DNA from: Wuchereria bancrofti
Lineage: Eukaryota > Nematoda > Chromadorea > Rhabditida > Onchocercidae
NCBI GenBank assembly: GCA_005281725.1
Contig: SSBO01000009.1
Span: 10,119,451 to 10,173,052 of the forward strand
Direction: 5' to 3'
Length of the DNA stretch: 53,602 nt
Part shown: piece after piece, positions 1-13,014 of the stretch
Position numbering within the stretch: position 1 is the first letter of the stretch
Layout of the letters: each line of letters starts with the position of its first letter
Notes under the pieces: model-generated
What the model was told of the DNA's origin: nothing
Database searches by the model: none
What the model saw: the letters and a program-made list of their open reading frames with translations, nothing else
Program-made: the position numbers and the translations under genes

Positions 1-1012
1 TATCAAATTAATACAATAAATTATTTAGTAGAAGTGTAAAGTGTATTAATTAAATTAATTAAATTCAAATTATCAAATTAATTAAATTAGTGAGCATTAA
101 TAGTCAATTTAGAGAATAAAAAAAGGTAAAAATTTCTTTAATATATACAAGTGAACAATAAACATATTTATTAGAAATAAACAAAAAAACATTTTTTTTC
201 AGAAATGGAACATTTTTAAAATTTCAACAAAGCACTAATTTAAATTAAATTGGAAATTTTTGCACTAATTATAAAATGAAGAAATTTTTTTTTAATAGTT
301 CAATAATGAATTTTTCATAAACAAAGTGCAATGCAATAGCAAAAAGAAAACAGAAAATGTGATAAATGATAAATGAAAAATATTTTATTTTATTTAAATT
401 TCGTCGTTTCTATATAAAACTTTAAACTTATGCCAGTTTAAGCTTATAATTAATTATGTTTAAGTTGCATTTTAAGCTTATTGATTTAATAATTGTGTAA
501 AATGTAAAAAGGAAATAATTGAAATTTTGTATTTGCTAATCCTCTTTTTTTATTTTTCAATTAAAAATTTTCAGCGGAAAAAAAATAAGTCAAGATATTC
601 AGTAAATAAAATAAAAACCTCTGTTAAATAACATTTTAATTATTCATAAATTTTTTATTTTGAATTTTAAATGATTTAATTCGAAATGAACAAACATTGT
701 GAGAATCCAATGAGAAATATCGAATAAATAAGCATAAAACGGCTTATATCACGTGAAAGTATAGTATAAATCATTAAAACAAATGGTCCAATAAATTTTA
801 ATGCTCTGAAATTTTTTTTAAAAAAAATAATTATTACATAAATTTTAATTTACATAACCTCAAATATGTCAATCATAGAAATAAAAAAAAAGCATCCAAT
901 TTTTAAATTGTTTCATAATTTTACAAATAAACATAAATGCATCATCATCCTGCTAAGCTATTGTTTTAAATTTAAATTTAAAATAAAATTAAAACAACGC
1001 AAAAAGAAATAC
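1..1012. other. Intronic continuation of the TRPV gene
   Basis: Begins with the GT donor that follows exon 13 (AAG|GTATTTC). I looked on the minus strand for the expected S5 and pore exons and found none. The sequence is extremely AT-rich, so this is probably a long intron. Confidence 0.6.
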
Positions 1013-4000
1013 CTTGTATAAAATAAGAAATGTGCGCCAGTTAATAAAACAATCATTAATGAGAGAATATTTTCAAGTAGAAGCATTGTTGAGCATAATG
1101 CACATGCTAATCGTATTGGTACAATTAATAAAATAAAAATAAATGAAATTTTATAAGCAACTTTAGCTGGAAATGATTTCTGAAATTTTTTATTATTTTA
1201 CTTAAAAAATTATTGAAATTTTCAAAAAACAAAGACAATAAATTTAAATTTTTTAGATAAAAATTTGAAATGAATTATTATTAGGATAAAAAGAAAAGGA
1301 AGAGAGAAATAAAAACTCTAAGTTAAATTATCATAAATTTACTTTTTTTTTTTGTTTTATTTAAAAATTTAAAAAAAGATTTGAAATTATTACCATAACA
1401 CGCCACCATCGTTTTCGTCCAACATTTTTTATATCCATAGCATCACATACAATTTGAAGTAATGCCATCAAAAGTACCATTTGTTCAGCAACTAATCGAA
1501 CCTAAATTAATTTTAACAAAAGCAATTAATTAAATTAAAAATGATGGAAAGAAATTATAACTCTAATTTAAAAGTTAAATTTACATTATTCAAATATATT
1601 TCACATCATAAAACACTCCGTTATAAAAAATTTTACAAAAAAAAAAAATTGATTTATTGCATTTAAAGTATAATAAATTTTTATTTCTAGGAGTAATTAG
1701 CATATACTTTTTAGATTTAATTTATTTTAGAATTATATTTCTAGTATTTTTTTAATTATCTATTTAATTATGATATTTTAGTATTACTATTTTTATCTTT
1801 GCATATCTTTATCAAAAAATTCAAACAATTGCTAATATCAACGTTACGTCTTTAACGGAATTTTCAATTTGCTTAAATTAATTTAAATAACTAGCCATTA
1901 AGTATAAATTGATAATTTAAAATTAATTAATAAAATAATTGATTTATTTTTATAAGCTTACATATTGTTGCCATCCTGAACCAGTATATCGCCATAAATG
2001 ACAAAGATCAGAATGATACCAAACTTCTTCTATAAAAAAGAAAAAATTGTTTTTAAAAAATCATTGATATTTAACAATTAAAACTACTGAGTTACAATTT
2101 TTCAAAAACAACTTTTTTTTTTTGAAAAATAAAAACTAAAGAATCATATACTTTTTTTTTAACTAAGTTAACTTTTTTGGGTTTCTTTAAAAAATGAAAA
2201 TTTTTTAGAGTAAATTTTGTTTGTTTGTTTTTTTTTTCTCCTTTAATTCTTATCATAATTAATTAGAAAAAAATTATATAATAGATAAAATTATGCATGA
2301 ATATTTGTTAGTAAAAAGTGAAAAAAAAATGAATGATAAGACACAATGAATACTAAATTAAAATATATTTAAAAAAAAAAAAAACAAAAATTACAAAATA
2401 TAAAATTGATATGGAAAATTTTAATGCATACCAATATTTTGCAGCGTTAACGTGACTTGCTTGTTTGCAGCGTACGATGAAAATGATTGCAGCGTTGTAG
2501 CTTTAAGCATCATATAATCGAATATGGTATAAGTAGAATTAGGACAAGGATTATCAAATGAGGTATTATTGCATGGCATTGATGTGTTGAAATCATGAGT
2601 GTCATCGTGTGTTAACACCTGTATTTGTTGATATGATTAGATGATAAGTGATATGGTGATAAAGGCTAAGCAATTAAAATGAATGAAAATAATCATGTAT
2701 ATCATCAATTTGTTTCAACACTTTTAATTAATGATAATGATTGTATGATTAAGTGATAAATGTTAGTGATAAAAGATCATAAAAGTCAGTTAGATTCAAT
2801 GAAAGTAGCCATGACTATAATCAGTTTGTTTCAACATTTTTAATTATTGATAATGATAGTATGATTAGATGATAAGTGATAGTGATGAAGGTAAAGTAAT
2901 TAGAATTAATAAAAAATAACAATAAATATAATCGTTTTGTTTTAACATTTCTAATTATTGACAATGATAGTATGATTAGATGATAAGTGATAGTGTTGAA
3001 GGTAAAATAATTAGAATTGATAAAAAACAATAAATATCATCATTTTGTTTTAACATTTCTAATTATTGATAATGAATGTGTGATTAAGTGATAATTAACA
3101 GTGATAAAAATGAAATAATTGGAAATGAGTGAAAATCTTTATGATAATATTAGTAATTTTAATAATTAGTATATTAAATATATGAAATTATTATCAGTAA
3201 ATATTCATTATGCTAATTGATCATTTTTAAATTGGAACCTTTGTTGTCATTGAAAATGGTCGACACATAAAAGCCATAAATACAAAAATGAAATAAACCA
3301 CAAAGCACGAAAATGACAATGTCAAACTGTATTTGTGATCATTTTTTAATAATTAATCATTAATTACAGTAAATAATTGGTTTTTGTTACAAATTAAATT
3401 AAAAGAAATTTGATAAAATAAGAATAATATATTAAAACTACAATAAAAAATGCGTAATTTAATTTAAAATTCTAATTTTTTTGNTTTTTTTTTTTGTTTT
3501 ATTTAAAAATTTAAAAAAAGATTTGAAATTATTACCATAACACGCCACCATCGTTTTCGTCCAACATTTTTTATATCCATAGCATCACATACAATTTGAA
3601 GTAATGCCATCAAAAGTACCATTTGTTCAGCAACTAATCGAACCTAAATTAATTTTAACAAAAGCAATTAATTAAATTAAAAATGATGGAAAGAAATTAT
3701 AACTCTAATTTAAAAGTTAAATTTACATTATTCAAATATATTTCACATCATAAAACACTCCGTTATAAAAAATTTTACAAAAAAAAAAAATTGATTTATT
3801 GCATTTAAAGTATAATAAATTTTTATTTCTAGGAGTAATTAGCATATACTTTTTAGATTTAATTTATTTTAGAATTATATTTCTAGTATTTTTTTAATTA
3901 TCTATTTAATTATGATATTTTAGTATTACTATTTTTATCTTTGCATATCTTTATCAAAAAATTCAAACAATTGCTAATATCAACGTTACGTCTTTAACGG

Positions 4001-7000
4001 AATTTTCAATTTGCTTAAATTAATTTAAATAACTAGCCATTAAGTATAAATTGATAATTTAAAATTAATTAATAAAATAATTGATTTATTTTTATAAGCT
4101 TACATATTGTTGCCATCCTGAACCAGTATATCGCCATAAATGACAAAGATCAGAATGATACCAAACTTCTTCTATAAAAAAGAAAAAATTGTTTTTAAAA
4201 AATCATTGATATTTAACAATTAAAACTACTGAGTTACAATTTTTCAAAAACAACTTTTTTTTTTTGAAAAATAAAAACTAAAGAATCATATACTTTTTTT
4301 TTAACTAAGTTAACTTTTTTGGGTTTCTTTAAAAAATGAAAATTTTTTAGAGTAAATTTTGTTTGTTTGTTTTTTTTTTCTCCTTTAATTCTTATCATAA
4401 TTAATTAGAAAAAAATTATATAATAGATAAAATTATGCATGAATATTTGTTAGTAAAAAGTGAAAAAAAAATGAATGATAAGACACAATGAATACTAAAT
4501 TAAAATATATTTAAAAAAAAAAAAAACAAAAATTACAAAATATAAAATTGATATGGAAAATTTTAATGCATACCAATATTTTGCAGCGTTAACGTGACTT
4601 GCTTGTTTGCAGCGTACGATGAAAATGATTGCAGCGTTGTAGCTTTAAGCATCATATAATCGAATATGGTATAAGTAGAATTAGGACAAGGATTATCAAA
4701 TGAGGTATTATTGCATGGCATTGATGTGTTGAAATCATGAGTGTCATCGTGTGTTAACACCTGTATTTGTTGATATGATTAGATGATAAGTGATATGGTG
4801 ATAAAGGCTAAGCAATTAAAATGAATGAAAATAATCATGTATATCATCAATTTGTTTCAACACTTTTAATTAATGATAATGATTGTATGATTAAGTGATA
4901 AATGTTAGTGATAAAAGATCATAAAAGTCAGTTAGATTCAATGAAAGTAGCCATGACTATAATCAGTTTGTTTCAACATTTTTAATTATTGATAATGATA
5001 GTATGATTAGATGATAAGTGATAGTGATGAAGGTAAAGTAATTAGAATTAATAAAAAATAACAATAAATATAATCGTTTTGTTTTAACATTTCTAATTAT
5101 TGACAATGATAGTATGATTAGATGATAAGTGATAGTGTTGAAGGTAAAATAATTAGAATTGATAAAAAACAATAAATATCATCATTTTGTTTTAACATTT
5201 CTAATTATTGATAATGAATGTGTGATTAAGTGATAATTAACAGTGATAAAAATGAAATAATTGGAAATGAGTGAAAATCTTTATGATAATATTAGTAATT
5301 TTAATAATTAGTATATTAAATATATGAAATTATTATCAGTAAATATTCATTATGCTAATTGATCATTTTTAAATTGGAACCTTTGTTGTCATTGAAAATG
5401 GTCGACACATAAAAGCCATAAATACAAAAATGAAATAAACCACAAAGCACGAAAATGACAATGTCAAACTGTATTTGTGATCATTTTTTAATAATTAATC
5501 ATTAATTACAGTAAATAATTGGTTTTTGTTACAAATTAAATTAAAAGAAATTTGATAAAATAAGAATAATATATTAAAACTACAATAAAAAATGCGTAAT
5601 TTAATTTAAAATTCTAATTTTTTTGAGGGAAAAAATTTTTTAAATTTGCTACACAAATATTAATTAAATGTAATTTTTTTTTCATTCGTGAAAAAACAAA
5701 ATACTATTACTGGCTTATTTCAACTTAATTTTTCTCAGTATTATAGTGATTTAAATTTTGAAAACTTTTCTCTATTTTATTTTCAAAATTACTCTTACTA
5801 TCGACGTCCAAATGCTTCCCATTTAGCTTCCAATAATTCTTCCAATAAACCATCAAGAAGATCCAAATGTTTTGTTGTTTCCTAAAATTTAAATTAAATT
5901 AAATTACATTGCAAAAACCAAACGAGCGCAGAAGTTGAATTATAAACTGAAAAATTTTTGTTTTTTTTTCTTTTATTTGGCAGAAATTCTGACTACTTAA
6001 AAGTTAGCATAAGAAAACATACTGTAAATGTAATTAGATTAATTAATCAACAAGTAAATAATTAGCTAATAAACAAACAAAAAAAATTAATCTTATTAGT
6101 TTAGTAAACAAAATTTATCTCTGCAAAAAAAATAATACTTTTTTTCATATTATTAGCATTTATCGGAACTGATATATCTCAGTGGCACTTTTCATAACTT
6201 TTCATCAGAATGTTTAAAATATTAAATTAAAAAATTGTTACATTATTGCATGCTAATAGCTATGCAAATAAAAATCTATTACTGAGCAAATAAGATATTT
6301 ACTCCGTAAACAGTAAGTGATAAAGCGCTATCTTCATTCATTTCGCCAGTTTCCTGACTTATTGTATCAATACGAGCTAACGGATATGCATAACTGCTTG
6401 CACTACCGTATATCCAGACAACATCTGCTTCTAATTTAAGAATTAATTCAAATATCTAAAATTTAAATAATTAAATGTTTATGCTAATAATATTTTCAAA
6501 TTTGTAAACAAATATGAAATAAACAAGTTGTAAAATGAGTAATTTTTTCTTCTTCCACTTAGTTTAAAAAATAATTTAGCTAATAGTTAAATAATTAAAC
6601 TAGATTAGAGCTGAAATAAAGCAGTGATTAAAGAAGAATTTAAAATTTAAATTTAAAAAAAGAAAAAATGATAATTTTTTCTTATGAATCTTTCATTTCA
6701 TACCTCTTTCTTTCCCAAATGCGCTGCCAATGTAAGCGGTGTTAGATTTTGCTTATTTACTATTTGTAATTTAGCGCCCATATCGTATGATAGTTTAATC
6801 ATTTCCTGATGACAAAGAAAATGTTGAAACTTTCGTTTAAAAAAAAAAGTAATGGCTGAAAAGAAAAATGCAAAAGTTTTGTAAATTAAAAATTTTAGTC
6901 AAAAATTTGAAATTTTTAAAAAATTTAAGAAAAAAAACTTTTCCAATAGAAAAATTTTTCTGACATGTACATAGTATATATGTAAATTTATAATTATTTT

Positions 7001-10000
7001 GATTATTTTTGTAATAATTTATCAAATTTCAATCATATTTTTTTGCATCAAATTAATTAAATTAATTTACTGGTTGTTCATGAATTACAGCAAGATGTAA
7101 AACCGTATTTCCGTTTGTATCTTTTTGATTCAGGTCAGCTTTTTTTGCTACCAATAATCGGAAACAATCCATCTGATTAATGCAAGCAGCAAATGATAAT
7201 GGATATTCACCAAAATACATTCGTCTTAATATGTGAAATATTTTATTTTAATTAATTTAAATACTTTAATTTGTTTTTTTTTCTTCTGCCTTTTTCTTGT
7301 TGATAGCAAAAGAAAAAATTTAATGCCAAATTTCTTAAGTTTCAATTTAATATAGTAATTGAATTCAAAAAAAAGATGATAATAATTCATTCATTTTTAA
7401 TTAATTTAGCAATTAAATCTTCTGGTAAACTTTAAATTAGCGTAAAAAATTTAGTTAAAAGAATTCCGGAAAAATGAAAAAAAAAATATTAACAAACATT
7501 GAACAATGAATTAGCAAATTATAAAAAATATTAGCAAATATTGAACAATGAATTAGCAATTGTAAATGCAATAAAATTTTGATAATGATATGATATGATA
7601 TTTATTTATTTTATATTTGAGGTTCTTAATTTTTCTTAGTAAGAATACTTATTTTTTTTTTTGAATGATAATTTTTTGTTCTTTTTTATGTCTTTTTTTG
7701 TTGTCTTTTTTTTCAATATAATTACAAGTAATTGTTAGCAATGATATGATATGATATCATATCATATCATATTTGTTTAATTTTTCATTCTAAGAATACT
7801 TATTTTATTTTGTGTGAGTGTTTTTTTTTTTTTGCACTTATTTTGAATAATGTTTTTTCGTTATTTTCTATGTCTTTTTTCCAACACAATTAAAAGTAAT
7901 TATTAGTAATGATATGATATGATATGATATGATATTTAGCCGGAGAGAGAGGGAAAATTTTGACATTTTTGTAAAATAATTATAAAACCGAACCCGGAAT
8001 AGCATGTTTTCAGGCTAAGTTCCACATATTCATGTTCCAGTGAATCAGTTCGACTACTTTTCTGATCATCCGGACAGAATGATGCACCGTAGCAGCGCTG
8101 ATTGATATTTGCGCCTTGTTGCAACAAAAAACTAACCATTGCTGGGTCTTCGTTTATTATTGCTTGATGCAATGGTGATAAACCTATAAATCATTCATTA
8201 ACAAACAATCAAAAAAAGGAAAAAAGAATTAAATTAATAAAAACATTTGTAGAAAGTGATATTTTATTTTATATCAAATATTTTTGAAATTTTTATTGCT
8301 CAATTATTAAATTAATTATATTAAAATTGAATTATCTTAACTTCCTCTTGCTAAATCTTCTTAAAACTTTATCACTTTTGATATTTTAATTTTTCGTCAA
8401 GTAACTTCTAATTGGAATATTTTTTGCATAAGAATGTTGTTATTGCATGATGATGATGATAATGATAATGAATGTTGATGATGATGATGTCGATGTATGA
8501 TGATGATAATGATGGTAGCGATGACGATGATGATGATGACTGATGATATTGATGCATGATGACGATAATAATAATAATGATGATTCACGATCCTGATAAT
8601 GATGATGGTGATGATGATACTGATAATGATTATTGATGATGATCATGATGTTGATGATGATGATGATAATGATAATGATGATTGATGGTGGTAATTGTGG
8701 TGTTGATGTATGATGATGATAATAATAATGATAAATGATTGATGTTGTAATTTGTAGAAATATTTTTTAATTAATTAAAATAAACAATGTTATCATTATC
8801 ATTGCTATACAATAATTATTCAATACAATATCATACCGTAGTAATTTTCACTGATAAAAATGTCATTGACAAGTTTTGGATATAATTTAATTAAATGACG
8901 AGCCAAATGATTATGTATTGCAGTTCCTTGCAATAAGCATAAACCAACAAGATTCTCACCCATATTACCACGTTCATCTAATTTCCATACCACTTCACGA
9001 TATTTTGAATCCATGTCACCACGTCGTCCACCACCTTCCAGAAGTTTTAATGCTATAAGATAAAAATGATAAGTTAAACTGCTAGTGAATAATAATAATA
9101 ACATTAATAATAATACATTTATAATAATAATTAATAATAATAATAATAATAAATGTTCAAAGTAAGTGATACCAACAATTAAAATTATCATTTCTGATTT
9201 CATTTTTTCATTTTATTTTTTTTAATAACCAAACTTTTAAATTTTGTTTGTATATATTTAATATATTCTTTTTCTAAATATATATTTTTACTATGTTCTA
9301 ATTATTTTTTTCATCTGATATTTTTTTTGCCTTTTTATTAATATTTCATTACAATTATCACACTTATTTACTATTTGGTATAAAAACAAACAAAAACCTT
9401 TTTTTAAATCGCCTTGATTTTCACCTTCTTGATTAAAATCATCTAAAATATTCGGTCCACTTTTACCCTTTCCTTTTTTACGTTTTAATGCGCTTAACAT
9501 CGCATTACGCTCTTTATTACGTATTTTGACCAATTCCGAAACAGCCACCATTTTACCTTTACCCGAATTATACATAAAATTTTTAATCTAAAATTTAGAT
9601 TAATTAATTTTCTTACGAATTACTTGTTTTAAAGAATTTATTAATTTTGTTCAAAATTTTAAAACTTTAAATAGGCCACTAAATAAAACATTTCATATCA
9701 TTTAAGTTTGTTCAAAATTTTGATAAAGAAATGAAAATTCGTTTAGTTAGTGAAACATTTTATCAAAATAAATTTTTGCTTATCTTTAAAATTTAATCAA
9801 TTTTCAAACAATCTAATATCGGAAGCGATTTTTCTTTTTTATCTTATCATTTTCCATTCTTAGCATAATTTTATCATTTAAATTAATTAAAATTAATTAT
9901 GCTTCCTAATATTCATAATTAGTAATTTGTTACTGTATTTTAAGCTTTTTGAACTAAAAATATCCGTTTATTCATTTCATTTTTTTTTCAAATGAAATTT

Positions 10001-10260
10001 CATTTTTAATGAAATAAGTCTAAAAATTGAATTTTTAAATTTTATCAAAAAAAAAAAGAAAAATTATATATGAAAACATATCAAACCTTTGAATCAATTA
10101 ATTCATTAATTTGTGAAAAATCATTGCTATTCTTTGCTAACCACATAAATGATATTAAATCACCGCCACCGTGAATGTCAACGTGTCGATACAAACGTGG
10201 TTGATCATTTTCTTTTGGTTTACCATCTTCTTCTTTTGTTGATGATTCACGATTACCCAT
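1013..10260 (-). CDS. osm-9: OSM-9-type TRPV cation channel, 3' end off window
   Basis: Thirteen exons on the minus strand: 10260-10087, 9587-9398, 9052-8837, 8183-7994, 7224-7071, 6805-6704, 6455-6303, 5881-5799, 5468-5381, 4760-4574, 4171-4104, 3643-3536 and 1179-1013. Phases agree throughout, giving about 626 residues before the left edge. The N-terminus carries an HGGGDLIS motif and a KGKSGPNILDDF stretch. Exons 3-7 hold ankyrin repeats (SPLHQAI, GNTVLHLAV, LTPLTLAA). Exon 9 is S1 and ends with CRPFSMTTK. Exon 12 carries S2 and exon 13 carries S3-S4. S5, pore, S6 and tail should lie left of position 1, since the worm family member is over 900 residues. In C. elegans OSM-9 acts in sensory cilia in olfaction, osmosensation and nociception; that role is inferred by family here. 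Exons 9-12 occur twice because of an assembly duplication. The start is the ATG at 10260; no trans-splice acceptor is visible directly upstream. Assignment to OSM-9 rather than an OCR paralogue rests on remembered family motifs. Confidence 0.88.
1343..3483. repeat. First copy of an exact 2,141-bp duplication
   Basis: This stretch is identical, offset 2,142, to 3485-5625, with a single N at 3484 between them. It carries second copies of TRPV exons 9-12 at 3326-3239, 2618-2432, 2029-1962 and 1501-1394. Introns and homopolymers are identical too, which argues for unmerged contig ends rather than a real duplication. Confidence 0.95.
3485..5625. repeat. Second copy of the 2,141-bp duplication
   Basis: Identical to 1343-3483. 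Right flank is unique sequence leading to TRPV exon 8; left flank is the N at 3484. The exons in this copy are used in the gene model because they join in phase to exon 8 (which ends in phase 2) through the exon at 5468. Confidence 0.95.
4767..5285. repeat. Minisatellite, ~112-bp unit, in TRPV intron
   Basis: About four diverged copies of a unit containing ttgtttcaaca, taattattgataatgat and gattagatgataagtgat. It lies between exons 9 and 10; the same array recurs at 2625-3143 through the assembly duplication. It gives spurious minus-strand ORFs rich in N, Y, F and I. Confidence 0.75.
7741..7770. repeat. Perfect 30-bp palindrome of TGATA pentamers
   Basis: Three ATGAT pentamers run into three ATCAT pentamers, giving a perfect 30-bp palindrome. 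Direct ATGAT arrays flank it at about 7585-7610 and 7906-7936, all within the intron between TRPV exons 4 and 5. Confidence 0.85.
8439..8740. repeat. (GAT)n-rich microsatellite
   Basis: Interrupted GAT/AAT trinucleotide array in the intron between TRPV exons 3 and 4. It accounts for the histidine-rich ORFs on the minus strand here, which are not genes. Confidence 0.85.
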
Positions 10261-12977
10261 TTATTAATTATAAAATTTAAAAATTTACTAACCATAATTA
10301 ACAAATTAATAATTCTTATCCTTTTTTCTAAATTAATCCAAATTTTATATTGAAAGATTAAATTTGACATTTTTATTTTTACTTCTAATCGTTGCTAAAA
10401 TTTAATCCTTCTAATTAAGAAAAAAGAAAGAAAATATTCTAATTAATATCAATAGAATTAATATCAATAATTAAAATCTTTACTTCTTCATTTTCGTTTT
10501 TTTTTCCGATAAAAATTATACTAAATATTGAATTCTTTACATGGAAATATTTCTATGTAAGACAAAAATATAACAGAATAGAGAATAATTGAAAGAAATA
10601 TGCACAAAATAAAAAAATATGATTAATTTATTCCAGTTAAAACACATAATAATGATTACTAATAATAATTAATAATTAATTAATTAATTACCGATAATTA
10701 ATATTAAACTACTAACAATTATTAGGTGATATTTTATATATTTGAAAAAAAAAATCCTCGTTTTTGAATTATGAAAAATTTTTGTTGGAAAGGAAAATTT
10801 TTAGGAAATTTTAATTTAAATTTTTTCCTTCTAATCACATTTTATAGCTTATATATTTTGCACTTTTTATAAAAAAAAAAAATCAAAACTAACTTTATAA
10901 TTTTATTCAATCTTAGAATTTAACTTATTTTCTTTCTCTTTTCTTCTCTTTCTTCCTTTCCCACTTTTTGTTAATTTATTTATTTCATAGCAATAATTTG
11001 GTTGCTAACCAACTTTTTTTTTTCTCAGCCTTTAAATGTTTATTCACTTTTTCTTTTTTTTTTTTTTTTTTTTTGTTTAATTCTCACAATTTTAGTTCAA
11101 TCCTTCGCTTTTTTTTCTTTTCGCTTTCTCAGCAAAAATTTGATATGGTGAAATTGAATAACAAATAGAATGATTGGATGGAAAAAAAAAAAGAATTTTT
11201 TTTTTCTTTTCAAATATAATTGAATTTTTAAAAAAAAAAAAGAAAAAAGAAAAAGAAAATGAAAAGCATTCACTTAACAAAATGCTATTGAAATGAGCGG
11301 GCAGGTGTTTCAAGCAATTATAAAACAGACAATTAATTAACTTGGCCAGCTTTGCTAGGATGAATAATGAAAAGAGACAAAATATATGCATGGGGAAAAT
11401 TTTAATGATGAATAAATTTGAATTAGTTAGAAAAAAAAATTTAATGAATAAATTTTGAATTGGTTTTAAAATATTTGCATTTCTAGAAACAGTAACTATA
11501 ACATATGTAATTCGAATTTAGTTACGAATTTTAATTTAGCTATGAAATTATAAAGCAAGCAATTTTATCGATAAAAAAAAAGAATTATTTAATTAATAGC
11601 ATTTCAAAATTTCCATTTCAGTATTAAAAAGGACTTTTAAGAAAGAAATATGCATGAAATGCAATATTCATTTTTTTTTTTTGAATAATTTTCAAAGTTA
11701 AATTAAGCAGATACACTTACATATCTTCCTATAATAAACCATTTTGCTTGCTAAAATTTAAATTCAAATATATTAAACAATTTAAAATTTTTTTTTAAAC
11801 TTATTTCATTAAATTTGCTATCATTCTTTTCACATATCGCTAATAAGTTACAAAGCAATTGTGTTAAAACATAAAATATTACTAAAGTAATACAGATTAA
11901 TCGATTTTTTGAATTACTACTTTTACAACTATATTAGTACTGATAATCATAATCAATAACTGATAATAAAATATATAATAATTACATTAATAATTGATCG
12001 ATGCTTAAATGAACTATTAAAGGGATTAAATTTGTAATAATTATATAAAATAGAAATTGTGTTCTAAAAATAATGAGAAATATTTGATGGAGCATTTTTA
12101 TAACTTTTAACACTGCAATTTATGATTGGCAAATTAAAATGGAATTTAAACCTATTAAAATTTTTATTATTTTCATACTTATCATGTAGTAATATAGCCT
12201 ATATATGTTATGTAATGAGAATAAATTTTTGAGATAAGAATTCAATTTGAAAAATGAAAATTTATTTCAGTTATTGAGAAAAATGAATTTGACAATTTGC
12301 GCAGAAATTTATAAATAATGTGAAATATTCGATGAAGAAGCATTTGTTAATAATTTTTTACGAAATGAAATATAATTAATTAGTAAAATATTCGGAAGCA
12401 GTACAGTAATTTCCATTATTTTGTATCAATGAAATTAAGATTAAATCGGTTTATATGATTAGAATAAGATTATCAGATCAATTATAATTGATAGAGTTAA
12501 AATAAAATTATTTACAAGAAATATTTAACCAAAATTCAATTATCATTAAGGTCATAAATTCATTCATTTTATTTATTAAATTATTCATAATTGCATAAAA
12601 ATTAGGAAAAAAAAAGTTTTGTTTATCTTTTTTTTTTTGCTTTACTTTTAAGAATTCAATGCAAGATAAGCAATTATTTGCTCAATTAATTCATTTGATA
12701 ATTAGCAAAAAAGAAAATAACTTGAAAAATGATAAAATAAAAAATAAAAAAAACAAAAAAAATAAAAAAAATAAAAAAAAAATTTCAATAAAAAAAAGAT
12801 AATCCAAAGCTGTAAGATAAATCATAAAATTAAACAAATTAATAAATTTTTAAATTTTAAAGGCAATGATAATTGTTATAAAAAACAAAAAATTTACAAA
12901 AGTAAAAAAAAAAATTGCGTTATTTTGAATAAAATCAACGAACTGCTCGAAAATTTTTACTGATATTAAAGGAAAGA

Positions 12978-13014
<37 letters not shown>

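Noticed and set aside
8397..8646. Histidine-rich minus ORFs
   Set aside because: They are translations of a GAT trinucleotide microsatellite in different frames.
11000..11016. GGTTGCTAACCAAC as an X-box (RFX/DAF-19) site upstream of the TRPV gene
   Set aside because: Half-sites and centre do not fit the X-box consensus well and the distance to the ATG is about 740 bases.
10968..11391. Overlapping F-rich ORFs on both strands
   Set aside because: They come from T- and A-runs; no splice or codon evidence.
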